Part shown: positions 17,444 to 26,403 of the stretch, in pieces
How positions within the stretch are numbered: the first letter of the stretch is position 1
How the letters are laid out: every line of letters begins with the position of its first letter
Source: a virus
Direction: 5' to 3' (one strand)
DNA length: 64,000 bases
IMG/VR virus record: IMGVR_UViG_3300008122_000001
Location: 1-64,000 of that record
Position numbers and translations under genes: made by a program
Notes under the pieces: generated by a model
What the model was told of the DNA's origin: nothing
What the model saw: only the letters and a program-made list of their open reading frames with translations
Databases searched by the model: none

Positions 17444-18680
17444 ACTTAGTTATACCTACGAGTAGTTTCAATGTTGGACTTAAATTATTATTGAAAGAAA
17501 AAAATTCTAATTTAGGGTACACCTTAATATTCTTTATATTTCTATTTTTAAACACTATTCCTTGATTATTTAGAATAGTATAATAATTATTTAATTTGTC
17601 TTTTTCTTCTATCTTAGATTTATATATAACATAAATCTCATTTTTATTTACTAAAGATTCTAAATATTCTTTAGTTATTTTATCTTTCTTATTTTCTTTG
17701 TAATGGTTATTAACATAAATACCTAATATATTCTCTACAGTATTAAAATTTATATTGCTTAAACTTTTACATACTGTTTGAGAACCTAAAGAAAGTAATG
17801 GTGAAATAGTGTTAATTCTATTTTCATTTACATCTAATAGATCAATATCTAAACTTAAGTTTAGAAAAGTATTAGCAGGTAAGCTAGTATTATTAATAAA
17901 ATTAAAAATTCTATCTGCACTATATGTTAAGGGTTGTAGATTTAAAATACCTTCAGAAAGATATTCATAATCCATTAAAGACAATTTTAAACTTTTATAA
18001 TATTCTTGTTCTTCTGGAGGTAATGCTAATATATTCACATTAAATTCTACAGAGATTTGAGTTGATGTTAAATAATCATGCTTAATATATAAAGAGTTTT
18101 TAGAGAAATTTGTAAAAGGAAGTCTAAGAGTAGTACCATCTCCTTTAATTAGTAAGATATTTTTAATAGATAATATATCTAAATATTCTGAATGAAGAAT
18201 AATGCCACTATGATAACTTAAGTTAGTATTGTAGTACACAAATATTTGTCCATCCACTATTTCTTTTGGGCAACTAAAATTATTTGATACACTTCTTAAT
18301 GTTAACCCTTTTTGTTCTTCATCAAAAATTATATTAGTATTTCCTACACTTTCTCTTAAATTATATGTCTGTATATCTAATACATTATTCATATCATAAA
18401 AAGAATTTATATATAGTAACATATCAGATAGATCTTCAATATACTCTAATTTGGTATTTAAAACATCTATTATTTGTTTATATTCTTTTAAGTTTTCTTC
18501 AGAACCTAATCTAGTTAAAGTAGATAACTCTTGGAGTTTAGAGCTAATATCTTCTAATTGCTGATTTATTAAATTTAACTCCAAATTAGATAAGTTATTA
18601 GGGAAACTAGTTAAAGTATTAACTTTAATTATAAACATATCTTGGAAATTTTGTACGAAGTTATAAACGTTTTGTCCCAT
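17436..18680 (-). CDS. Coiled-coil-headed appendage protein (414 aa)
   Basis: Residues about 1-90 have clear heptad character (LSNLELNLINQQLEDISSKL, YKQIIDVLNTKLEYIEDL), suggesting oligomerisation. The rest is beta-rich with no recognised motif. Start ATG is preceded by AGAGTAAAAT. It overlaps the following 860-aa gene by 8 bases and follows 18684-19964 after 3 bases. The plan of helical N-terminus and beta body is shared with the next gene, so the two may be related subunits of one fibre. Function inferred from context only. Confidence 0.6.
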   Translation of the reverse strand: MGQNVYNFVQNFQDMFIIKVNTLTSFPNNLSNLELNLINQQLEDISSKLQELSTLTRLGSEENLKEYKQIIDVLNTKLEYIEDLSDMLLYINSFYDMNNVLDIQTYNLRESVGNTNIIFDEEQKGLTLRSVSNNFSCPKEIVDGQIFVYYNTNLSYHSGIILHSEYLDILSIKNILLIKGDGTTLRLPFTNFSKNSLYIKHDYLTSTQISVEFNVNILALPPEEQEYYKSLKLSLMDYEYLSEGILNLQPLTYSADRIFNFINNTSLPANTFLNLSLDIDLLDVNENRINTISPLLSLGSQTVCKSLSNINFNTVENILGIYVNNHYKENKKDKITKEYLESLVNKNEIYVIYKSKIEEKDKLNNYYTILNNQGIVFKNRNIKNIKVYPKLEFFSFNNNLSPTLKLLVGITKYE

Positions 18681-18683
18681 ATT

Positions 18684-19964
18684 TTACTCTTTAGTGTATA
18701 TTTTATTATCTGAACTTGTTGGTTGTACTTCTAATATATTACCTATCCTATTTTTTAACTCATTTAAATTGTTTAAAAAATTAGGAGGAAGATCTTCTAC
18801 AGTTTTATTGTTATATTCATTTTGAAAATTTAATTTATTATATTGATATATAGTATCACCATTATCTACTAAATAGATTGATCTATCTCTGTACACACTA
18901 TCAAAATCTAAATTTAATTTCTCTGTTCCAAATTTTATATCATTATAGCTATTATACTTATCATAAACACTATCTTCATATACTAAACTAAAATTCTCAC
19001 CTAACGGTTTCTTTATCTCTATCTCTGTAAAAGGATTAATGGTTACTTCATTTTCTATTATTGAGTAATCACTAGAAAACATAAATAATAAATTAGAATT
19101 GTCTTCTTTATATAGAGACTGTAATACTAAATCTGTAGCGTTAGGGCTGTTTAGTTTTAAGTAGTAATAATACTTTGTTTTTAACTTTTCATCAAATAAT
19201 AAATTAGATCTCCAACTATCATAAAAAAACCAATTACTTTCAAATCCAGAGAAAGCAATAACAGGGTCTTTAACTTCATAACTGTTTTCATTGTATTCTG
19301 TTTTATTAAGTACGTTGAAACTACTATTATATAAATAATATTGGTTATTATTTATAGTAACAATTGCTTCAGGTATCTCTTTAAAATTCTTATATACAAC
19401 AGGTTCAAATACATATTTTGAACCTAAATCTACTCTCGCTAGTAAGCCTTTAATATTTTTAATTGTTATCTTAAATCTATCTTTTAATTTTCTTACTTTT
19501 ACATTTGGAGTCCTAGTTACTGGATTACCTATATTATACAAGTATTCACTTCTTAATTTTAATAAATCTTCTTCTTTATTAAAGTATAAAACGAATCCAT
19601 CAGTTTTATCTATCTTATACTCAGCTATACCTTCAATATACTCTGAGATCATGTCATCAATAATAGCTTCTTGATTTTCTATGTCATCTTCATTATTTAT
19701 ATAAAATTCTCTATAGTGATATAAAGGTATTCCTGAATCTGTAAAGACATCAGTTACTTTTATATTTAATGTGTTACTATAAATAATTAATTGATTTTCT
19801 TTTCTTTCAATATTATATATTTTAGTTTCAAAACTTTCATTTACTGTTATCTTTTCTTCTTTCTTTATTTCTAAATTAAAGAAAGAGTTTTGTGGAGCGT
19901 CTTTAACTACTTCTGCTGTAGCTAATTCTCTATAAATAGGTATGTTATATTTTTTTATTATCAT
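18684..19964 (-). CDS. Hypothetical appendage protein (426 aa)
   Basis: Unrecognised. It is rich in Y, N, D and K, mostly strands and turns (YNIERKENQLIIYSNTLNIK, FESNWFFYDSWRSNLLFDEK), and has a short helical C-terminus (LNNLNELKNRIGNILEV). A good AGAGGTTTTA box precedes the ATG. It lies 8 bases after the glycine-rich tip protein. No enzyme, LamG or Ig signature is evident. The N-terminal strand IPIYRELATAEVVKDAPQNSF resembles an anchoring peptide, but that is speculation. Confidence 0.55.
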   Translation of the reverse strand: MIIKKYNIPIYRELATAEVVKDAPQNSFFNLEIKKEEKITVNESFETKIYNIERKENQLIIYSNTLNIKVTDVFTDSGIPLYHYREFYINNEDDIENQEAIIDDMISEYIEGIAEYKIDKTDGFVLYFNKEEDLLKLRSEYLYNIGNPVTRTPNVKVRKLKDRFKITIKNIKGLLARVDLGSKYVFEPVVYKNFKEIPEAIVTINNNQYYLYNSSFNVLNKTEYNENSYEVKDPVIAFSGFESNWFFYDSWRSNLLFDEKLKTKYYYYLKLNSPNATDLVLQSLYKEDNSNLLFMFSSDYSIIENEVTINPFTEIEIKKPLGENFSLVYEDSVYDKYNSYNDIKFGTEKLNLDFDSVYRDRSIYLVDNGDTIYQYNKLNFQNEYNNKTVEDLPPNFLNNLNELKNRIGNILEVQPTSSDNKIYTKE

Positions 19965-19972
19965 TAAAACCT

Positions 19973-21550
19973 CTATATTGATTTAACATGAGCAAAACCA
20001 TGCAACCCTTTAAATCCTCTTTTTCCTTCAGTCATGTCAAAGTTTATTCCTTGTGACCCAACAAATAATTTCATAGTTAAAGGCATAGAAGTATTATTTA
20101 ATACAACTCCTTTAACTAACGCTCCAGAACCACCGCCACCGCCAGGTCCATATTCTTGAGGATTATATCCACTCGCAGCTTTACCTCCAGAACCGTCATA
20201 ACCCTCTGGGGTTAAATTTGGTGCAACTGTTACTCCACCTAATGCTGGGGAAGTCATAGAATACTGACCAGCATTACCTTTAATGCTTTCTGTAACTGTT
20301 ATTAAATTTTCTATATTAGAAATTACAACATCTCCACCATAACCTGCAGCTCCTGGTATAAAAGTTGAACTACCTATAGTTTTACCCATACCTCCACCTC
20401 CTCCACCATTAGCCGAAATACGATGATCTCTTATAATGATATAAGTATCACCTCCAGGTTCTCCTTTACCATCTACTGGGAAGTTATCACTACTCTGAGG
20501 TCTAGCCGTAGCTCCTCCTGCTCCTCCTCCTCCAACAAGTAAGAAAGAATAAGAGTTATAAGGTTGTAATGCAACAGTATAAGAACCAGGAAAGAAAACA
20601 CCTTCGTATTCATCGCTTGGAAAATCTGCAAATGTATTAACGTATACAACAGCCGATATTTTTGGATAGTCTTTTATCCAAAGTCTTACATATCTAGTAC
20701 TTGAAAAATTTTCTACCAAAGAAGTAGGTATATTAATAATAACACTTCCTGTTTCATCTGTTGTAAGAAAGTCACTATATACAAAACCAGTAGAAGTATC
20801 TACCCATTCATAATATATTTGATAGTTTTTTCTAATGTGTTGATATGAAATTCTAAAGCTTGCTTCTTCTCCCTCATATATATTTGAGAAAACAGATTCA
20901 ACTTGTATTTTAGGTTTTGTAGGAGGTGTATAAGGAGGATATGGAGTTGGAGGGGTATAATTATTAGTAAATAAAGCACTTACAGAATGTTGTGGCATAT
21001 AGTATAAACTTAAATTAAACACTCTATCTATTTCTGATAATTTACTAATTTTATTTTTAAACGTTTTAGTTGAACTTAAATTAGAATCTAATTCAAAAAA
21101 ACCATACTCATTGCTATAGATAAAATCAAAAGCTCTTACACCTTTCATCATATCATCTTCATTTTGTATTGTTTTTAAAGTAGCTCTAAATGTTCTACTT
21201 ATTTCATCTTTATCTAATGGGTTTTTATATTTATATAATATATCACTTACTTTTTCTAATTCAACTAAGTCCCCCGAAAGTTGTTCTACTGTTAATAGAT
21301 TAACACCTAAAGGTTCAGAAAGAATAACATGAAGATAATAATAATCGGTATCTGTATCATATGTAAAATCTATTAATGCAACATCACTTCCAAAAGGAGA
21401 TTGTCCACTAAGAATTCTATAAGGGATTTGTAGCCCTTCTTTAGCTTCTTCGCCATTTGCCACTAATGTTACAGTAAATTCCTCATTATATGCAACTAAT
21501 TGTTTACTTATTTGTAAATTTATATTTGTATTTTTAAGTACTTTATTCAT
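19973..21550 (-). CDS. Glycine-rich receptor-binding tip/adhesin (525 aa)
   Basis: I start this at ATG 21550 with TAGAGATTATT upstream. The longer frame to 21619 would run through a terminator hairpin and the end of the upstream fibre gene. Residues 1-195 are an N-terminal beta region. A proline-threonine linker lies at about 197-215 (TPPTPYPPYTPPTKP). An Ig-like section follows at about 215-325. From about 333 there are poly-glycine stretches (LLVGGGGAGG, NGGGGGGMG, PGGGGGSG) typical of glycine-rich phage adhesins and the gp38-type polyglycine sandwich. It follows the collar-type fibre, as adhesins often follow the fibre they cap, so it probably determines host range. Confidence 0.75.
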   Translation of the reverse strand: MNKVLKNTNINLQISKQLVAYNEEFTVTLVANGEEAKEGLQIPYRILSGQSPFGSDVALIDFTYDTDTDYYYLHVILSEPLGVNLLTVEQLSGDLVELEKVSDILYKYKNPLDKDEISRTFRATLKTIQNEDDMMKGVRAFDFIYSNEYGFFELDSNLSSTKTFKNKISKLSEIDRVFNLSLYYMPQHSVSALFTNNYTPPTPYPPYTPPTKPKIQVESVFSNIYEGEEASFRISYQHIRKNYQIYYEWVDTSTGFVYSDFLTTDETGSVIINIPTSLVENFSSTRYVRLWIKDYPKISAVVYVNTFADFPSDEYEGVFFPGSYTVALQPYNSYSFLLVGGGGAGGATARPQSSDNFPVDGKGEPGGDTYIIIRDHRISANGGGGGGMGKTIGSSTFIPGAAGYGGDVVISNIENLITVTESIKGNAGQYSMTSPALGGVTVAPNLTPEGYDGSGGKAASGYNPQEYGPGGGGGSGALVKGVVLNNTSMPLTMKLFVGSQGINFDMTEGKRGFKGLHGFAHVKSI

Positions 21551-21560
21551 AATAATCTCT

Positions 21561-21590
21561 AAAATAAGGGAGCTATCTCTAACTCCCTTA
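21561..21590 (-). terminator. Hairpin between the collar fibre and the glycine-rich tip gene
   Basis: TAAGGGAG (21565-21572) and CTCCCTTA (21583-21590) form an 8-bp stem with a 10-base loop. On the minus strand the stem is followed by TTTT. It lies in the 50-base gap between the stop of 21601-24909 and the ATG at 21550, so it would partly stop transcription after the fibre and lower expression of the tip gene. Confidence 0.65.
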
Positions 21591-21600
21591 GTAGCCTTAT

Positions 21601-24600
21601 TTAACCAATCCTTTCCCAAATATGTGTTATGATAATAGGGTGTGTATTGTTATGTGATTTCCCACCCCCAACTTCTCTTGTACTTGCTACAATACCTCTA
21701 TCATAACCTGCTGCTACACCACCACCACCAGATGTACCACCATAACCACCATAAGGGTGTGAGTGAGCTGGTGTTTCATCTAATGTTAATTCATGAGTAT
21801 AGTCACCATATTTAAGACCAGCATTGTTTAGTGTTAAACCTGGAGGTACATCTAAGTAATCATCTACTTGTTCTCCTATACCAGTTCCCGCTGCACCTAA
21901 TATAGAACGACCTACAGCATATCTTCTCCATACACTGTTCTCCCAATTTAAAATTATTTTAGGATTACGTCCATCAGTAGAGTTCTCATACACAGTACCT
22001 ATTGGATAAACTTGTTCTAATGTAGCTCTAGTTATATTATTTATTTGATCGAGTAACATATCTAAAGTAACAATAGCTTTTTCTTTACCACTTAGATCCA
22101 TAGCTGAAAGATCAATTGTTTCTTTTAAAAATCTACCCTTTTCAACGCCATCTACTCTAAAGACTAAATCACTATTATTTTGTTCTTCAATATTTTCTTC
22201 ACAAAATAATCCAGTATCTCCATCAGGTGTACCATTAGTTGAAGCAAATGAATAACCACCAGTAGTATCACCATTACCTGAAGGTGTACCTTTACCAGCA
22301 AAATACTTACCACCTGATACTACACCATTTGTACCTAATCTTACTTCATTACTAGCTAAATAAAGACCAGTAACTTTTCTGTTATCTTCTATTTCCTTAT
22401 TACCTAAGACTATAAAATTATTACTATCAGGCATAGTTACATTATTATTAAATTGTACAGTACCTTCAAATTCAGAATTAGCTACTCTATTAGTTTGTAA
22501 TAAAGTATTAAATCTTAATTCTTCTAATACTTCTACATTATTATATGTAGCCTTATCGGAAACATTTAATTGATTAGTATTTACAACTTGAGCATCAACT
22601 GTATTAGCTGTTAACTTATCAGTAAAGGTTACTGGTTTATTAAATAAGATATCACTATTAAACTCAGTTGTACCATTAATAGTTAATCGATGATTAAGTG
22701 GAACAATAATATTGCCATAAAAACCTGCATCAGTATCTTTATTACCTACGGCTGTAAAAGTTTTAGCAGTAATCTTACCATAATTAATAACAGGACCTAC
22801 AGGGTTGTAAGATGAAGTTATAAGAACTCCAGTATTACTTTGGATAATAGTAGATATATTTTCAGTCAAATCTCTTTGAGCAAATACTTTATTATTATTA
22901 TTTAATATAACACCGTTAGTTAAAGATTCATCATATTCAATACTAATATTGCTTACATAGTTTGTATCACTGTATATATTAGATCTTGGAACAGTATGTA
23001 AACTAGTTACACCTGGATTATAAGTATAATCTGAAGATATAAAATAAGTATCACGTTTAGTTTCAATAAATAAATCTGTATATTCAATACTATCTAAAAT
23101 AGGGAAACCTTGAGAAGTAGCAGTATAAATATATTGTCTACCATCTAAAGTTAACCCAGTTCTTCTACCATTATTAGAGAAGTTTACAGCATTAGTAGTC
23201 TTAACATTTAACTTTTCATCTTTATAATTAATGAATTGTGTTTTCTCACTTGTATGAGAAACATCTCCAAAAGTTATCTTTTGTTCTTCAGTTAAATGAA
23301 GTTCTTTAGCGTCTAAATGATCTACAGTAATAGTGTCAGCCACAACAGGTATATCAAAATTAACTTTAGTAGTATCTGTTAATTGCCCTTCTGATTCTGT
23401 TTTAAAATGTAATCCATCTTCTTCTAAAACTAATTCAATAACTCCAGGATCACCAAAAGTTATTTTAGCTCCATTATCTATTACTAAATCTTCTTTAATT
23501 AAAGAGATAGAAAATTCAGAAGCATAACTTAAAAATTTAGCTTGATCATCATCTGTAGTTATTCCATCATTTACTACTTTACGTGTTAACTTAAATACTC
23601 CTAATTCCTCATTAGTAGTTGTCTTAAGAGATAATTTTAATGCCTTATCAGTATTACTAGATATATGCTGAGTATCCACAAAAGAGTGGTCATTAATACT
23701 TAATGCTCTTTTTTCTCTAGGTGTTACTAATTTAATACCATCTCTACTTATACTGTCTAACCATAAGCAATCATCACCATAGTTATAATAGAAGCGTGGT
23801 CCACTACTATATTCTCCAAATACTAACTTAACGCTATTAGCTTCCAAGTTATTCTTTCTATTACTATTTGAAGTAGATGCTAAAAATAAGTCACCTAAAA
23901 TTCCATTATTATATACAGAACTATCTTGAATATAACCTTCTCTATTTAAGTATTGAGGATGATCATAATTAGACTTATTTGTTGATTGATACGTAATAGC
24001 ATCAGTGTTTTCATAGAGTCCTAATATACTATTATGGTTAACTCCATTACCACCATTACTTCCATGATCATGAGCATAGAATAATCTGTAAAGACACTCT
24101 ATAAGTTTTCCTAATGAAGCATTAGCTACATATATTTGTATAGGAGTATTTATAATACCATCGTAAGCAAATCTTACATAAGTATTAGTAATCTCATAAT
24201 TAAAGACTTCTAATCTTTCTCCTTCACTATAAATAGCAACGTACTTATCTAAATCTTGAGGATTATTATTTATTACGTTTTGAATAAATACAGAACATAA
24301 AGATTTAAAATCAAAACCACTAGTAGTAAAAACACCATCATTTTCTACAACATTAAACTCTTTAATAATTGTATTATCATACTGTTTTACTTGGAGTACA
24401 TTATACTTTAATTCAAAAGGCCAATCTGAATTGTCATCAGGAGTTGTAGTATTAAATCCTTTATATGTTATTTTTAAAGTAGATGTATCAGACGGGGATT
24501 TACCTAATATAATTTTTCTTTCTACGAAGGTAAAATCAGTTGGATTTTCTAGTATTCCACTATGCTTGTATTCATAAGTTACTGATGGATTAGTAACGTC

Positions 24601-24909
24601 ATGAATAGATACAGTATTTAAATCTTCTACTAATAAAGAAGGATATAAATCTAACGATGCTGATTGAGAATTGATTGGGAAGTAAAGAGTTTGAACGTAG
24701 TTATTAATCCACCCTTTTTCAGGTACATATTCTCTAATGTACTTATTATCTAAATCCCCTATACTACTATTTATAGATGCATTTTTTTGATCATCTTGAA
24801 ATAGCACTTCTTCTACTTTATTAAAAGCATCATTAACTTCTGTAGCTAAATTTTCTACTTGATTAACAACAGTAGTTGATTGAGGTGTATGTTCAAAAAA
24901 TTGAGTCAT
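21601..24909 (-). CDS. Long tail fibre with collar-type C-terminal domain (1102 aa)
   Basis: The C-terminal 150 residues have the phage tail-collar signature: YPIGTVYENSTDGRNP, then WENSVWRRYAVGRSILG, HELTLDETPAHSHPYGGY and a final HPIIITHIWERIG. This is the arrangement of T4 gp12-like and many short-tail-fibre proteins, whose HxH histidines coordinate metal in the trimer. A glycine/histidine loop (DHGSNGGNGVNH) at about residue 285 resembles T4 gp10-like fibre segments. The central 600 residues are repetitive strand-turn stretches that fit a trimeric beta shaft. RBS TTAGGAATTATT. The next gene downstream is a glycine-rich tip. High confidence as a fibre; the receptor is unknown. Confidence 0.85.
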   Translation of the reverse strand: MTQFFEHTPQSTTVVNQVENLATEVNDAFNKVEEVLFQDDQKNASINSSIGDLDNKYIREYVPEKGWINNYVQTLYFPINSQSASLDLYPSLLVEDLNTVSIHDVTNPSVTYEYKHSGILENPTDFTFVERKIILGKSPSDTSTLKITYKGFNTTTPDDNSDWPFELKYNVLQVKQYDNTIIKEFNVVENDGVFTTSGFDFKSLCSVFIQNVINNNPQDLDKYVAIYSEGERLEVFNYEITNTYVRFAYDGIINTPIQIYVANASLGKLIECLYRLFYAHDHGSNGGNGVNHNSILGLYENTDAITYQSTNKSNYDHPQYLNREGYIQDSSVYNNGILGDLFLASTSNSNRKNNLEANSVKLVFGEYSSGPRFYYNYGDDCLWLDSISRDGIKLVTPREKRALSINDHSFVDTQHISSNTDKALKLSLKTTTNEELGVFKLTRKVVNDGITTDDDQAKFLSYASEFSISLIKEDLVIDNGAKITFGDPGVIELVLEEDGLHFKTESEGQLTDTTKVNFDIPVVADTITVDHLDAKELHLTEEQKITFGDVSHTSEKTQFINYKDEKLNVKTTNAVNFSNNGRRTGLTLDGRQYIYTATSQGFPILDSIEYTDLFIETKRDTYFISSDYTYNPGVTSLHTVPRSNIYSDTNYVSNISIEYDESLTNGVILNNNNKVFAQRDLTENISTIIQSNTGVLITSSYNPVGPVINYGKITAKTFTAVGNKDTDAGFYGNIIVPLNHRLTINGTTEFNSDILFNKPVTFTDKLTANTVDAQVVNTNQLNVSDKATYNNVEVLEELRFNTLLQTNRVANSEFEGTVQFNNNVTMPDSNNFIVLGNKEIEDNRKVTGLYLASNEVRLGTNGVVSGGKYFAGKGTPSGNGDTTGGYSFASTNGTPDGDTGLFCEENIEEQNNSDLVFRVDGVEKGRFLKETIDLSAMDLSGKEKAIVTLDMLLDQINNITRATLEQVYPIGTVYENSTDGRNPKIILNWENSVWRRYAVGRSILGAAGTGIGEQVDDYLDVPPGLTLNNAGLKYGDYTHELTLDETPAHSHPYGGYGGTSGGGGVAAGYDRGIVASTREVGGGKSHNNTHPIIITHIWERIG

Positions 24910-24917
24910 AATAATTC

Positions 24918-25499
24918 CTAATTAAACCCTTGTAGTTTAAATTTTAATCTTAATTTATCTGTCATACCTACTCTCAAAAGCTTAGTATGTTTTGATACTT
25001 CTTGTAGTTCATACTCTATTGTATACCTATCTCTAAGTAATCTACAACAGAGTTTATTAGTTAAACTATTAACATAAAATAATACTATATCTGAACTATT
25101 AGTTTGTGTTGTTCTTAAATCATCATATATTAATTTTGGCGTACTCATGTTGTCGAAAGTTATTTCTTTGTACTGTTGTAAAACAGTATCATAATAGTTT
25201 AAATAACATTTATCAAGTTTTTTATAAATATAAGTTAATAACATATTTAATGTAAATGCAAAAGACAATTCAGAAACTTCTGTAACTGTCTTTACATCTA
25301 TCCTTCTATTATTAGTTAACGATCTTAATTTTATTATGTTAGCTTCATAAGTCATTTCCCACATTTGATATGTTAAAGCTTCAGAAACATCTTGTATATC
25401 TTTACCACCAATATGTTGATATACAAGATCTTCTTCTACATTATCATATAACCAATCACTTTCAACAAATTCTTCAGTAATTTGATTATTCGGGATCAT
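24918..25499 (-). CDS. Hypothetical baseplate/fibre connector (193 aa)
   Basis: Unrecognised. Mixed alpha/beta, with acidic N-terminus (ITEEFVESDWLYDNVEEDL), a helical centre (FTLNMLLTYIYKKLDKCYLN) and basic strands at the end. It overlaps 25486-26403 by 14 bases and ends 8 bases before the collar-fibre start, so it is translated between two virion fibre proteins. A connector or fibre-assembly chaperone fits the place. No motif proves either. Confidence 0.55.
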   Translation of the reverse strand: MIPNNQITEEFVESDWLYDNVEEDLVYQHIGGKDIQDVSEALTYQMWEMTYEANIIKLRSLTNNRRIDVKTVTEVSELSFAFTLNMLLTYIYKKLDKCYLNYYDTVLQQYKEITFDNMSTPKLIYDDLRTTQTNSSDIVLFYVNSLTNKLCCRLLRDRYTIEYELQEVSKHTKLLRVGMTDKLRLKFKLQGFN

Positions 25500-26403
25500 A
25501 TCTTCCCCAAGATAAAGTATAATTCATAGTTAATGTTTTAAAACTATCTTTAGGAATAGCAGGAGAATAACCAACTTGCCATCTACATTTATCAGTATTA
25601 ATTATTGTTGATTGAATACCACCTGCGAGATTAGCATCATTTAATCCTACACCATATATTACACTCCTTTGTAAGGAATTTTGAGAATATGCTCCATAAG
25701 ATGTACCTCCTGCACTTGAACCTGTTCCTGAAGGTGAACCTGTAATTGTACCTATTGCACCATTATAATGACTACATTGTGAACTACTAAACCAACTAAC
25801 AAAATGATCAAAGAAATATGAATTACTAGAAGGGCTATTTGTTACATTAGCAGGTCTAACTGTTACTACATGATCAACACCAAGTAAAGTAATATTAAAT
25901 GTTTTATCTGCTAAATCTTGATAAATTCTTAATTCATAAGTTACGTCTAACCATTCATCAGATAATATAGTTAATGTTGTAGGATTACCCTCAGAATCAA
26001 CTATTAAAGCTCTAGAGAATAAACTAGAGCCACCACCATAAGTAACACCAACTTCCGTTAAGTTACCAGCAGCAACTCCTTGATTGAATCTAAAGGTTCT
26101 TCTACCCCATGTATAATAAGGAGGAGAAGTATTTCTACCAGTAGAGCTAGTTTGTTGTGTAGAAGTAGTTGCTAAAGGCGTTGCTAAATCTGTTTGAGAA
26201 GCAACAACAGGAGTAACACCAGTACCTACTTTACAAGCAGAGACTACGCTAGTAGTCCCTAATGCATTTAACCCAACATCTAAGATTAAGTTCTTGTGAT
26301 CTTCTGCTATAATACCTGAAAGATCTCTAGATTCTCCTTTGCTATTACTAACTTTAAAAGAATAAAAACCTTCCATTCTTATTTTTTCATTTATACTTAT
26401 CAT
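25486..26403 (-). CDS. Baseplate/fibre-associated virion protein (305 aa)
   Basis: Begins with a short strand module (GFYSFKVSNSKGESRDLSG), followed by KNLILDVGLNALG, CKVGTGVTPV and VGVTYGGGSSLFSRALI. This pattern (a protein that names a default line, then a glycine/threonine-rich counter motif and an SRAL-like strand) occurs in many phage tail proteins linked to fibres. The last part is serine/glycine-rich. A GGTGATATA box lies before the ATG, and the gene overlaps the LamG protein by 4 bases. I take it as a fibre-docking baseplate protein, by analogy only. Confidence 0.6.
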   Translation of the reverse strand: MISINEKIRMEGFYSFKVSNSKGESRDLSGIIAEDHKNLILDVGLNALGTTSVVSACKVGTGVTPVVASQTDLATPLATTSTQQTSSTGRNTSPPYYTWGRRTFRFNQGVAAGNLTEVGVTYGGGSSLFSRALIVDSEGNPTTLTILSDEWLDVTYELRIYQDLADKTFNITLLGVDHVVTVRPANVTNSPSSNSYFFDHFVSWFSSSQCSHYNGAIGTITGSPSGTGSSAGGTSYGAYSQNSLQRSVIYGVGLNDANLAGGIQSTIINTDKCRWQVGYSPAIPKDSFKTLTMNYTLSWGRYDPE

